A stretch of 64,000 nt of DNA from an uncultured Blastocatellia bacterium (GCA_946480785.1 CAMLLD010000027.1:1-64000), one strand, 5' to 3'. Positions 19,350 to 27,800 are shown, counted from the first letter of the stretch. A program made the numbers and translations. The notes: generated by a model from the letters alone, not told the origin.

Positions 19350-19430
19350 GGTGGACTCCTCCGGAAGTGGCCGGAAAGTTATTAGACGCGGGTACGCTGT
19401 GTCAAACTTATCGGACGGTTTGGGGCTCGC

Positions 19431-19458
19431 TTGACAAGCGGGTTTGAATCGCTAGAAT
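19431..19458 (+). promoter_or_regulatory. Sigma-70-type promoter of the tRNA pair
   Basis: A perfect -35 (TTGACA, 19431-19436) and a near-consensus -10 (TAGAAT, 19453-19458) are spaced by 16 bp and end 14 bp before the first base of tRNA-Gly. The spacing and position fit a strong stable-RNA promoter. Confidence 0.7.
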
Positions 19459-19472
19459 CAACGCTGCTCCAA

Positions 19473-19547
19473 GCGGGAGTAGCTCAGTGGTAGAGCATCG
19501 CCTTGCCAAGGCGAGGGTCGCGAGTTCAAGTCTCGTCTCCCGCTCCA
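19473..19547 (+). tRNA. tRNA-Gly (anticodon GCC)
   Basis: A complete cloverleaf is visible. The acceptor is GCGGGAG paired with CTCCCGC, the D arm is GCTC AGTGGTA GAGC, and the anticodon stem is TCGCC/GGCGA with loop TTGCCAA (anticodon GCC). The T arm has loop TTCAAGT. A genomically encoded CCA lies at 19545-19547. It is the first of two tRNA genes transcribed together. Confidence 0.97.
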
Positions 19548-19561
19548 ATGAAAGAGATTAG

Positions 19562-19621
19562 GCGGGGGGATGGAGAGTGAAAGCCCGAGGGCTTTCGAGT
19601 AAACTTACTTCATCTCCCCGC
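19562..19621 (+). other. Two-tier hairpin in the tRNA-Gly/tRNA-Cys spacer
   Basis: The spacer can fold into an outer 11-bp stem (19562-19572 with 19611-19621, one G-U) and an inner stem GAAAGCC/GGCTTTC (19579-19585 with 19590-19596). No T-run follows, so it looks more like an RNA processing or insulating element between the two tRNAs than a terminator. Confidence 0.5.
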
Positions 19622-19642
19622 TTTCTGCGTTTGACAATCCTC

Positions 19643-19718
<76 letters not shown>

Positions 19719-19830
19719 AACTCACCTGCACTATTAAGACAGATTCTGAAACTTAATGTCTTCCCTATTCAAACGGGATAATTCCACTATTCATGCCTGT
19801 AGTTACCAGCCTCTCAGAATCACTCCAGCT

Positions 19831-19858
19831 TTGGATATTACAACTCTTGTAATATAAT
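19831..19858 (+). promoter_or_regulatory. Promoter with palindromic operator for the XRE/nucleotidyltransferase pair
   Basis: A consensus -10 (TATAAT, 19853-19858) and a weak -35 (TTGGAT, 19831-19836, 16-bp spacing) surround a perfect 9-bp inverted repeat (ATATTACAA, 3-bp spacer, TTGTAATAT; 19835-19855). The palindrome fills the spacer and overlaps the -10, as expected for autorepression by the HTH product. A start about 7 bp after the -10 would leave a leader of only ~9 bases. Confidence 0.65.
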
Positions 19859-19873
19859 TTGCTCGGAGTTGAG

Positions 19874-20566
19874 ATGACAGGAAAGGATCTCAAATCAGGT
19901 AGAGAACAAAAAGGCTGGACTCAAGAAGAGGCCGCGAAGAGGCTCAGTGTGTCTCAGCCTTACCTTTCTCTTATGGAGAAGGGCGTGCGACGAGTGCCCG
20001 AGAAGTTGGCGCGGAAAGCTGCATCCGCATTTGGCTTGTCGGCGGCATCTCTGCCGCTAAAAACAGGTTGGCACAGCGTTCGACCGAAGGACGCGAACAC
20101 TCTCGCTGGGGATCTGGCAGCACTCGGATATCCAGGCTTTGCATATAAAAAATCAAAATGTCAGAAGGAACATCCTGGAGAAGTTTTGCTTTCAGCTTTG
20201 AGTGCCAAATGTCTTGAAAGTCGGGTTGCTGAAGCTTTGCCTTGGCTCTTGTTACAGTATCCGGATTTGGATTGGGATTCACTCGTCAGTGCTGCCAAGG
20301 CAAGGGATCTGCAAAACAGGCTGGGCCTGGTTATCTGCGTGGCGCGTAGAGTTGCTGAGAAACGTGGAGAGAAGAACAAGGTCGAACTTCTTCGAAAGCA
20401 GGAACTGGTGTTGGAACGTTCCCGGTTATTCTTGGAAGATACCTTATGCAATGACTCGCTAACGCAAGCGGAAAAGCGTTGGCTCGAAACAAATCGACCT
20501 GATGAAGCCAAATATTGGAGGGTCTTGACAGATCTTTCGCCTGAACATCTGAGTTATGCCGGCTAA
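19874..20566 (+). CDS. XRE-family HTH regulator, candidate antitoxin
   Basis: The product is 230 residues. Residues about 4-60 form a classic XRE/Cro-CI helix-turn-helix (SGREQKGWTQEEAAKRLSVS then QPYLSLMEKGVRRVPEK). The remaining ~170 residues are a domain I do not recognise. The ATG at 19874 is chosen because GGAG sits five bases upstream; the in-frame TTG at 19859 has no such site. It overlaps the following nucleotidyltransferase gene by 11 bp. The sequence is clearly AT-richer than its neighbours, suggesting transfer. By analogy with regulator/nucleotidyltransferase modules it may repress the pair and neutralise its partner. This is inference. Confidence 0.85.
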   Translation: MTGKDLKSGREQKGWTQEEAAKRLSVSQPYLSLMEKGVRRVPEKLARKAASAFGLSAASLPLKTGWHSVRPKDANTLAGDLAALGYPGFAYKKSKCQKEHPGEVLLSALSAKCLESRVAEALPWLLLQYPDLDWDSLVSAAKARDLQNRLGLVICVARRVAEKRGEKNKVELLRKQELVLERSRLFLEDTLCNDSLTQAEKRWLETNRPDEAKYWRVLTDLSPEHLSYAG

Positions 20567-21116
20567 GTCCCTTCCCGAGCCTTGGAAATCATTCTTTACG
20601 GAGATAGATAATTCTCTTGAAGAAGAACTGGGACTGCATTGTCTAGGCGGATTTGCAATGAAGATGCTTTATGGCCTGGATCGCCCGACCGCGGACGTTG
20701 ATGTTTTGCCGGTCGGATCGAGTGCCGCAATCGACTCGGCGATAGGTTTAGCCGGTGAAGGCTCCGCACTTCACAAGAAATATAAGGTTTACCTCCAAGT
20801 TGTAGGCGTCGCACCAATACCTCTCAATTATGAGGATAGATTGACGGAGATGTTTGCGAAAACCTTCAGTCACCTTCGTCTGTTTGCTCTCGACCCGTAC
20901 GACCTGGCGCTTTCGAAAATTGAAAGAAACACACAACGCGACCGAGATGACGTTAAGCACCTTGCCCGGACTGTACCTTTAGATCTCGATGTGCTGAAAG
21001 AACGCTACGAAGAGGAACTGCGACCGGATCTTAGTAATCCCGGACGAGAAGATCTGACTTTGAAGCTCTGGATTGAGGCCATTGAGGAAGAGCGCCGCAG
21101 TGGCTACTCAATCTAA
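20556..21116 (+). CDS. DUF6036-like nucleotidyltransferase, candidate toxin
   Basis: This 186-residue protein has the minimal nucleotidyltransferase signature: Gly31-Gly32 in CLGGFAMKMLYGL followed by the metal-binding Asp47 and Asp49 in RPTADVDVL. A later DPYDLALSKIERNTQRDRDDVKHLAR helix is typical of DUF6036 and AbiEii-like proteins. Relatives include toxins that transfer nucleotides to tRNA and phage-defence enzymes, and many have unproven roles. It overlaps its HTH partner and shares the AT-rich composition. Without a search I cannot separate DUF6036 from other AbiEii/MNT branches. Confidence 0.82.
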   Translation: MPAKSLPEPWKSFFTEIDNSLEEELGLHCLGGFAMKMLYGLDRPTADVDVLPVGSSAAIDSAIGLAGEGSALHKKYKVYLQVVGVAPIPLNYEDRLTEMFAKTFSHLRLFALDPYDLALSKIERNTQRDRDDVKHLARTVPLDLDVLKERYEEELRPDLSNPGREDLTLKLWIEAIEEERRSGYSI

Positions 21117-21411
21117 TCAGTTCGTCCAACGCAGAGGCTACTTCATCAGCAACTGGTTTATTACTCACCTGATAGACATTTTTACCGTCCGCGAGGAAAA
21201 CCTCCATTACAGTTCCCGCCGGTAATATCGGTGCGGACTCTCCCCTACCGTTTGCTTTGACTCCAACACTGTAAACTGCTTTCGCGTTACCGTGTTCAGT
21301 TTGCGGCGATTTGTTTTGCCCGGATGACGGATTCTCTTGGCCCAACGTAGCGCCGCCCGCTGCACAAAGTGTGAGCGTTAGTAACACTGAACAAGACATT
21401 TCTCTGGCCAA
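21031..21411 (-). pseudogene. Exported protein, probably 3'-truncated
   Basis: The 126-residue frame starts with a plausible signal peptide (MAREMSCSVLLTLTLCAAGG; TTG at 21411, or ATG at 21399), followed by a Ser/Gln/Lys linker. A short folded-looking part with AVYSVGVKANG and VMEVFLADGKNVYQVSN follows. The last ~28 residues lie antisense inside the end of the nucleotidyltransferase gene and look like read-through. I suspect a normal exported protein whose 3' end was lost when the neighbouring pair inserted. It could also be an intact small gene or a chance frame. Confidence 0.4.
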
Positions 21412-21523
21412 CTCAAGCTACATACTCGCTCGACCTCACCCGCGTCCCGAAAACCTTTAGTTTTACCCTGAACCCATATATCATACGCCGCACCTGACGC
21501 CTCCAACTTACGGAACGGCCCTC

Positions 21524-22414
21524 ATGAGTGATCAGATCTTCGTGCAGATCCCCGCTTACCGCGATCGTGAGTTACTGCCCACCGTCACTAATCTATTCGA
21601 ACAGGCGAGTCAGCCGCGGCGGCTGCGGGTGGTGGTCGCGTGGCAGTATGGTGAGGAGGAGCTGCGACTGGAGAAAGAGCTCAGCCGTTGGCCCAACCTC
21701 GAGCTGCTCAAGTTTCCCGCAGCTCAAAGCGAGGGTTGCAACTGGGCGCGCCGGATCATGCAGGAACGATGGGACGGGGAACGTTATACCCTCTTCCTCG
21801 ATTCGCATCATCGCTTCATTCCGCACTGGGACGACGAAGCAATCGCGATGCTCGAAGCGTTGCGCGCGTCCGGCGTAAACAAACCGATTCTGACGGGCTA
21901 CCTCCCGCCTTACGATCCAACACACGATCCCGAAGGACGAGCAAAACACATCTTTTATATTCGTCCGGCGCAACGTCATCGCGGCCTGCTGTTCTATCTG
22001 GTCGGAGATCCGGTGCCCGCCTGGTCTGAGTTGAACGAGCCGTTGCGGGCGAAATTTGCTTCTTTACATTTTCTGTTTGCCGACGGCGTTATAAACGAAG
22101 AACTCGCGATGGATCCGTCGATCTATTTCTTCGTCGACGAAATAGCCATCTCGCTGCGGGCATATACATTGGGATACGATCTGTTTCATCCACATCGCAT
22201 TCTCGGCTGGCATCTTTACAACCGCTCCACGCGCGTGACGCACTGGGACAGCAATTCAACCGCGCAGGTGCGGAGCGAGATCACTTACAAACGCATTCGC
22301 GCTCTGTTCGGCGGCCGTTGGCAAGGTAAATACGGTCTCGGCGGAGTGCGCAGCGCGGCTGATTACGAAGCAGTCATTGGGGAACCATTGATCCTGAACC
22401 AGGCAACAACATAA
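21524..22414 (+). CDS. GT60-type GlcNAc transferase (Skp1 hydroxyproline GlcNAc-transferase family)
   Basis: This 296-residue protein matches the PF11397/GT60 pattern. It opens with IFVQIPAYRDRELLPTV. A catalytic-looking D93-S94-H95 lies in YTLFLDSHHRF followed by HWDDEAI, and a second conserved block FADGVINEELAMDP-IYFFVDEIAIS lies about 184-210, followed by LRAYTLGYDLFHPH. The eukaryotic prototype adds GlcNAc to hydroxyproline on Skp1. It has no signal peptide or membrane segment, so it should act in the cytosol. It is the first of three plus-strand genes with a repeat protein and a 2-oxoglutarate oxygenase. Donor and acceptor here are unproven. Confidence 0.85.
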   Translation: MSDQIFVQIPAYRDRELLPTVTNLFEQASQPRRLRVVVAWQYGEEELRLEKELSRWPNLELLKFPAAQSEGCNWARRIMQERWDGERYTLFLDSHHRFIPHWDDEAIAMLEALRASGVNKPILTGYLPPYDPTHDPEGRAKHIFYIRPAQRHRGLLFYLVGDPVPAWSELNEPLRAKFASLHFLFADGVINEELAMDPSIYFFVDEIAISLRAYTLGYDLFHPHRILGWHLYNRSTRVTHWDSNSTAQVRSEITYKRIRALFGGRWQGKYGLGGVRSAADYEAVIGEPLILNQATT

Positions 22415-22418
22415 CAAG

Positions 22419-22451
22419 CAAGCGAGTTGGGCCAACCAAGGACCTCGCTTG
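22419..22451 (+). other. Intergenic hairpin between the glycosyltransferase and the repeat-protein gene
   Basis: Perfect 8-bp arms CAAGCGAG (22419-22426) and CTCGCTTG (22444-22451) enclose a second small palindrome GTTGG-G-CCAAC. There is no T-run, so it is unlikely to terminate transcription. An mRNA stabiliser or processing site that raises expression of the downstream repeat protein is one possibility. Confidence 0.5.
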
Positions 22452-22472
22452 AATTGAAGAGAGGACCGAGAC

Positions 22473-23270
22473 ATGAGCCTAAAACAAAAACTAACGACGC
22501 ACTTAATGGAACGTTGCGGCGGGATCGTTGACATCAAGGAGAGCCCGGAAGTTTTAGACGAGATTGTCAATGAAATCAGAGCCCACCTCGAGGCCGAAAA
22601 AGGCGGCGGGCAGTCGACGAGTAGCGCACCTTTCGGCGTGCCGTGGATGGACTCGTGGGTGGCGCACCACGTCTTCGCCGAAAAAGTTTCCAACCTACAG
22701 TCGAAGAACCGAGAAGTCGCTTCACTTTTGCAGGGCATGGTCGACGCGCAGTTCAACGCCCGGCTCGCAGAGATTCGCGACCTGATCCATCGAGTTGCCG
22801 AGCCTCCGGATGGTGGTACGCCTGAACCCGGGGTTCCTCCAGTTGGTCCATCGCGTGCCCATACGCCGACGATCTCTACAGCTTCCGAACCGGGTTCACC
22901 TCCAGTTGGACCAGCAGGCCCAAACAAAATTACTACAGCTTCCGAACCGGGTTCGCCGCCGGTTGGACCATCAGGTCCCAACAGGGTTTCGCTAGCTTCC
23001 GAACCCGGCTCCCCGCCTGTTGGACCAGCAGGCGGTCGTAGCGGCTTGATCTTCGGCGACGAGCCCGAACCTCCGGACGGTGGACCACCTGAGCCTGGCG
23101 TACCAGACCCACCCGCGGGACCCGACCCGGGCGGTCCTGACGCCGGACGCTTCGGCAGTATTGTCGACAACCCGTGGATCCTTTACTGGTTTATTTCAGT
23201 CAAGACTCCGATGTTGCTGGACGTGATCGATCTCCACATCACGCGACGACTCGAAGCGTTGCAGCGTTGA
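22473..23270 (+). CDS. Cytosolic protein with Pro/Gly-rich 19-residue tandem repeats
   Basis: I do not recognise the family (265 residues). Residues 1-110 look helical and acidic/basic, with no signal peptide. Residues 110-225 are almost entirely Pro/Gly/Ser/Glu: three near-identical 19-residue units with the core ASEPGSPPVGP at 137-147, 156-166 and 175-185, preceded by a diverged unit (PEPGVPPVGP). The block is capped at both ends by similar EPPDGG-PEPGV motifs (110-121 and 199-210). Residues 228-265 are helical again. The neighbours are a hydroxyproline-GlcNAc-transferase-like enzyme and a prolyl-hydroxylase-like oxygenase, 7 bp downstream. The repeats are therefore the obvious candidate substrate. 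That is inference from context. Confidence 0.8.
   Translation: MSLKQKLTTHLMERCGGIVDIKESPEVLDEIVNEIRAHLEAEKGGGQSTSSAPFGVPWMDSWVAHHVFAEKVSNLQSKNREVASLLQGMVDAQFNARLAEIRDLIHRVAEPPDGGTPEPGVPPVGPSRAHTPTISTASEPGSPPVGPAGPNKITTASEPGSPPVGPSGPNRVSLASEPGSPPVGPAGGRSGLIFGDEPEPPDGGPPEPGVPDPPAGPDPGGPDAGRFGSIVDNPWILYWFISVKTPMLLDVIDLHITRRLEALQR
22818..23042 (+). repeat. 57-bp in-frame tandem repeats
   Basis: Three copies of a 57-bp unit begin near 22878, 22935 and 22992, with a diverged fourth just upstream from about 22818. The DNA copies are not identical (synonymous and conservative differences), so the array is not brand new. The encoded core ASEPGSPPVGP is preserved in all three, which suggests selection on the peptide. 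Confidence 0.8.
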
Positions 23271-23277
23271 GGATGAA

Positions 23278-24825
23278 ATGAAGAGTTACGTGTTGTTCGA
23301 CAACGTGCTCGGCGAGGAAAAAAGCAGCGCGATCTACCAGCTTGCGCTACAGAAGCGCGAGTTGTTTGCGCGCTCGCGGACCACGCCGAGTCGCGAGTAT
23401 CTCGATTGGCGCAAATCGTTCGTGCTCTACGACTGGGAGTTGCGGCCCGTACTTCAATTTATCGAGCAGGAAGTGCGGGCCAGGCTGCCATACGTGATAG
23501 CGGACCTCGGCATAGCACCGTTCGACATCGGCAGCCTGGAGATTCAACTCACCAGTCATAACGACGGGGAGTATTACCACTGGCATACGGACAGCGGCAC
23601 GGACGAGACTCGTTCGCGAGTGGTCAGCTTTGTTTACTACTTTCACAGCCAGCCGCGCCAATTCTCGGGCGGCGAGCTTGTTCTTTACAACGAGGCGGGC
23701 GGCGAGGCGATCGAACCCGTTCACGATCGTCTCGTTATGTTCAACTCGAGAATCAAGCATGAAGTAAAGGAAGTATCTTGTCCGAGTCAGCAATTCGAAT
23801 GTAGCCGGTTCACGCTCAACGGCTGGGTGCGACGCAGGAGCGCCGTGACGGCTGACTACTTCGACGCGAAGATATTCTCGCATCGGGGGAGACTTCGCAT
23901 TGGTCCTCTTCGCGATCGTACCGCGCCGATCGCAGCGGTGGAGAAGCAACCCGCGCCACGCGTCAACGGCAATCTGTCGTCAAATCAAAATGCGGGAATC
24001 GATGCGCGGGCGCGCGATCTACTCGAAGTCTACGGCGAGCTGTTTCGTCAGTCGCGCAGCTCGAAGTCGATCGACACGCATACTCAAATCAGCGGCGAAG
24101 AGTTTTACGAGAAGTATTACTACACAAACCGGCCGGTGCTTTTGAAAGGAGTCATGCGTGATTCACCGGCCGTGCGAACCTGGACGCCTGAGTTTTTCGC
24201 TGAACGTTATGGATCGGTTCGCGTTGAACTGACTGCCAATCGCAGTACCGATCCCGAATACGAATGGAAGTTTGCGGAAACGGTTCAGAGTGTGACGTTG
24301 CGCGAGCTGGTTGACCGGCTACAACGAGAACCGGAGTCAAACGATTATTATCTTGTCGCCCGCAACATGTTTTTCGATCAGCCTGCCCTCGGAGACTTGC
24401 GACGGGAGCTGCAACCGCCGCCTGAGATCATCAACCGCGACGATTACGGGCCCGCCACGATGAAGCTTTGGTTAGGACCAAAAGGCACGCTGACGCCGCT
24501 GCATCACGATCTGCATTCGATCCTCTTCGCGCAGGTCTTCGGAAAGAAGCACGTAAAGCTGATTCCTCCATTCGACACAGCGTTCGTCTATCCGGGCAAG
24601 AGGTTCTACAGCCCGGTGGATCCGGAGAACGTTGATGCCGCGCGCTTCCCGGAGTTTTTGAAAGCAACAGTGCTCGATGTTTTTGTAGAACCTGGCGACG
24701 TGCTGTTTTTACCGGTCGGTTGGTGGCACTGGGTCAGAGCATTGGACGTCAGTATCTCGGCAACGTTCTGCAGCTTCACGCGGGGGAGGAACTCGGTATT
24801 ACGCATGCCGGCGGAGGAGTATTAA
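23278..24825 (+). CDS. Two-domain 2-oxoglutarate/Fe(II) oxygenase: prolyl-4-hydroxylase-like plus JmjC/cupin-8
   Basis: This 515-residue protein carries two complete iron sites. The N-terminal domain (about 1-190) is P4H-like: His103-x-Asp105 in YHWHTDSG, His161 in KHEVKEV and Arg177 for 2-oxoglutarate, with FSGGELVLYN between. After a linker (about 190-260) comes a JmjC/cupin-8 hydroxylase domain: NRPVLLKGV at 284-292, His409-x-Asp411 in PLHHDLHS, GKKHVKLIPP, and distal His484 in GWWHWV. Single proteins joining both are unusual. It follows the repeat protein by 7 bp with a GAGG ribosome site and should be co-expressed. Likely substrates are Pro (first domain) and possibly Asn, Asp or His (second) in that protein. 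Its stop is 6 bp from the convergent giant gene. Confidence 0.88.
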   Translation: MKSYVLFDNVLGEEKSSAIYQLALQKRELFARSRTTPSREYLDWRKSFVLYDWELRPVLQFIEQEVRARLPYVIADLGIAPFDIGSLEIQLTSHNDGEYYHWHTDSGTDETRSRVVSFVYYFHSQPRQFSGGELVLYNEAGGEAIEPVHDRLVMFNSRIKHEVKEVSCPSQQFECSRFTLNGWVRRRSAVTADYFDAKIFSHRGRLRIGPLRDRTAPIAAVEKQPAPRVNGNLSSNQNAGIDARARDLLEVYGELFRQSRSSKSIDTHTQISGEEFYEKYYYTNRPVLLKGVMRDSPAVRTWTPEFFAERYGSVRVELTANRSTDPEYEWKFAETVQSVTLRELVDRLQREPESNDYYLVARNMFFDQPALGDLRRELQPPPEIINRDDYGPATMKLWLGPKGTLTPLHHDLHSILFAQVFGKKHVKLIPPFDTAFVYPGKRFYSPVDPENVDAARFPEFLKATVLDVFVEPGDVLFLPVGWWHWVRALDVSISATFCSFTRGRNSVLRMPAEEY

Positions 24826-24831
24826 GGGCGT

Positions 24832-27800
24832 TTAATTTTGTCTGCCACGAATGATCTGGCCTGCGATACCGAGGAGGAATATGGGCCAGAATATGGCGTG
24901 ATAGATCTGCATGACAAAGGCGTAATCCTCGGCAGTGAAATTCAGGAAAAGCGGCTTGTCACTGGCTTCCCACCCACCATGAGTGAGCGCAGTAATGATC
25001 GGTACCTGATAGCGCAGACTTAAGATCATCGAGTCACCCACGGTCCAATGAACACCGGGTATCGTGTTCGGCGAGCGATCAATTTTCTGCGCGGTTGCAG
25101 TGTTTGCCGGGAGCACCGCGAGCAAGTTCGGCGATGCGCGCACGTGGTCCGGGTTGTAAAAAATAAATGTCGAGAGAACAAATAAACCTAAGGCCAAAAT
25201 CATCGGTCTCCAGACTCTTGTCCCATAACCCAGGGTGAAGGATTTGAAACCGTCCCAAAGACGCCACAGGAAGAGTTTCACCGCAGACCACCACGACTTG
25301 TCAGCCGGAGTCCGGTTGGCCCTAATCTTCCGCCGCATCTCCCGGTAAACTTTATTTGCATCGCCGATCTCCGACTGGTTGCGCAACAACTTTTCAATAT
25401 CCAGCCATATCGAGCGATCGAAGGGCGTCAAACCTTTGAGCACATCGATATAGTTCTGCACGTTTGAGCCTGACTCGGCAGCGTCACAGTTTGAAAACGC
25501 CCACTGTGCGACTGAGATGCCGGAAAGATTCACTGGTCCCAACCGCGCTGGCGTAACGATTTCAACGTTGCCGATTTGCGCTCGCTCCAGTGTTACTCGC
25601 GCTGGGGCAGGACCATTTATGGAAGGGCCTTGTGATTGCAGTCGTAGATGATTGTTAGAGAGATTTTCACCGGAGATCGTCAGCCGGTTTGCTTTGGCGC
25701 CGACTAAATCGATGTTACCTCCGATACTTGCTCGAGTCGGCGTTGTGTCAAGCGCATCGTCTTTTACTTGTGGAGAAAGGAGGAAGGCTATCTCGCTTCC
25801 TGCTTGTATATCGCGGCCGCGAAAATTGCCACGCGCGTTGAGACCGGAGAGCTTGATCTCGCCCGTGCACCTGATTCCTTCGGCGTTGAGATCATGGCAG
25901 GTTGTGGCAAACGATTTGAAGGCGCTGCCATCGAGGTTAAGATCGAGACCCACGCTGCTGTCGTTGATCAAGACATCGCCTTTGACGTTCAAGCTACGCA
26001 AATCCAGATCGCCTCTAACATCAACCGAACTGAGATCGAGATCTCCGCCAACAGTCGCCTGCGCGTTCTCCTGGAGGTACATAGTGTCGCCCCGGCCGAG
26101 TTTTTCTTTTATCTGGCTCGGCAGGAAAACGAGTTCGCCTTTGATCTTCGCCTGCCGGGCACGAAGATTCTCGCGCACGCGGAGGCCGGAGAGTTTCAAA
26201 TCACCAGAGCAATCGAGTTTCTGCGCATAGAGGTTCTTGCAGCGCGTTTCAAAACCATCGAAGTTTGGATCGCCGGCGTCCATGTCTACGTCGAAACGAA
26301 CCATCGTGTCGTTCAAGTAGATGTCGCCGGTAACGTCCATGTTACGCAGATCGAGTCCGCCTCCAATCTCATTGCCCTTGAGCACAAGATTGCCCCAGAC
26401 TTTCGCTCCGTAGTCATGCGAAAACGGAATCGTCTCCCACGGTAGTCTCTGTTCACTATCACTTTTCCAGCGACGTTCCAGTCTCGCGCTGATGCGTTCG
26501 GTAAAGAATGTCAGGTTACGCCCGATCTTTGAGTTGTTGAGCAATATGCCGATTCCTTCATGGTCCATGCGCAGTTGACTTGCTTTACGCTCGTCATCAG
26601 GCAGAGCAACGACTAAACCGGTCAGGTCAACGTTCTCCTCGATCAGCACGCTCGTGACTTCCAGCACGCTTGTCCGGCACGGTTTGGGTACAAACTTGAC
26701 GCTGTTCAGAGTGGGGTGGTCGGCATTGATTTTCGGTGGGCTGATGCCGACACTCATGATTAGTCGACCAAATTTTCCGGTAATAATCCGGATCTTTCCG
26801 CTGATTTCAGCGCCGCGTAATTCCAAAATCCTTGCGTCGATGCCGGAGAGGATCAAGTCGCGACCAATCGATAAACAACCTAGCTGTTTATTTTCGACGG
26901 TGTGAAATGCGGCCACAAAGGCTCGCACTTTAGCGAAACCGAGATCGAAATTGCCGGTTGTCTTCAAACCCAAGAGCATCAGGTTTCCCGAGATGGTGGA
27001 GCGATAGAGTGAGATATCGCCGTTGACATTCGCCCGGGCTAAAGAAAAGTTGTCCAGTACGGTGTACGAGAAGTCGAGGCGGCCTTCGAATATGCGGACC
27101 AGAGTCAGATCGGTATAGCCGGCAATCCTGGCCTGATGGAAAGTAACTGCCTTCTCAAAAGAGGCGCCGTGAAGGTAAAGATTCTGGTTCACCGTCAGGT
27201 CGGCACATGACACGCTACCGTCAATGACGGCGGCTCTAGCCGCGAGATTGGAGTCCCTCGCCGAGATCTGTAAACACCCTGCGATCCGTGCGCCATCGAG
27301 AGTAATGGCTTCAATTGTGGATGAACTTTTAGTTTCAAACTGGCCTTCCGGCTTCGGCCACTTTCGCTCCATTATTTCCTCAACCGTCGCCGGCTCACTA
27401 ATATTTTCCAGGCGACTCGAGATGCTGCACGCGACCAGCCTCACGTGGTTCCCGGCCGATAAGCGAGGAGCGTAAAACGCGCCTTTCAAACTACAATTCG
27501 AAAGCGTGAGATTCCCTCTGAGTCGTGCATTTTCCAGGTTCAAAGCCTTGTCCGAATGGACCACCCACTCGTAAGCATCATGGCCGAACACACATTCCAC
27601 AAATGACAACTCCTGGCCCAGTTCTGCTTCGTTCGCAATCACGCCCGCTGCAAAGAAGCATCTGATGAAAGTGATCGACGGTCCATTGGCTAGCTGGCCA
27701 AAGCTGACTTCACGTTCGAACCAGCAGCCGGAGATCGTCACGTGGGAACGCACCTCACTTCCGTTCGTTTTCGTTTTCGTTTCATCATCCGGCGCCTCGG

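Noticed and set aside
19631..19636. TTGACA as promoter of tRNA-Cys
   Set aside because: Only seven bases separate it from the first base of the tRNA, leaving no room for a -10; the tRNA is better read from the promoter at 19431.
22256..23170. 304-codon minus-strand frame opposite the Pro-rich repeat gene
   Set aside because: It also shows Pro/Gly repeats because of the GC-rich repeat DNA, but the plus frame has the ribosome site, fits the operon and has ordinary helical ends.
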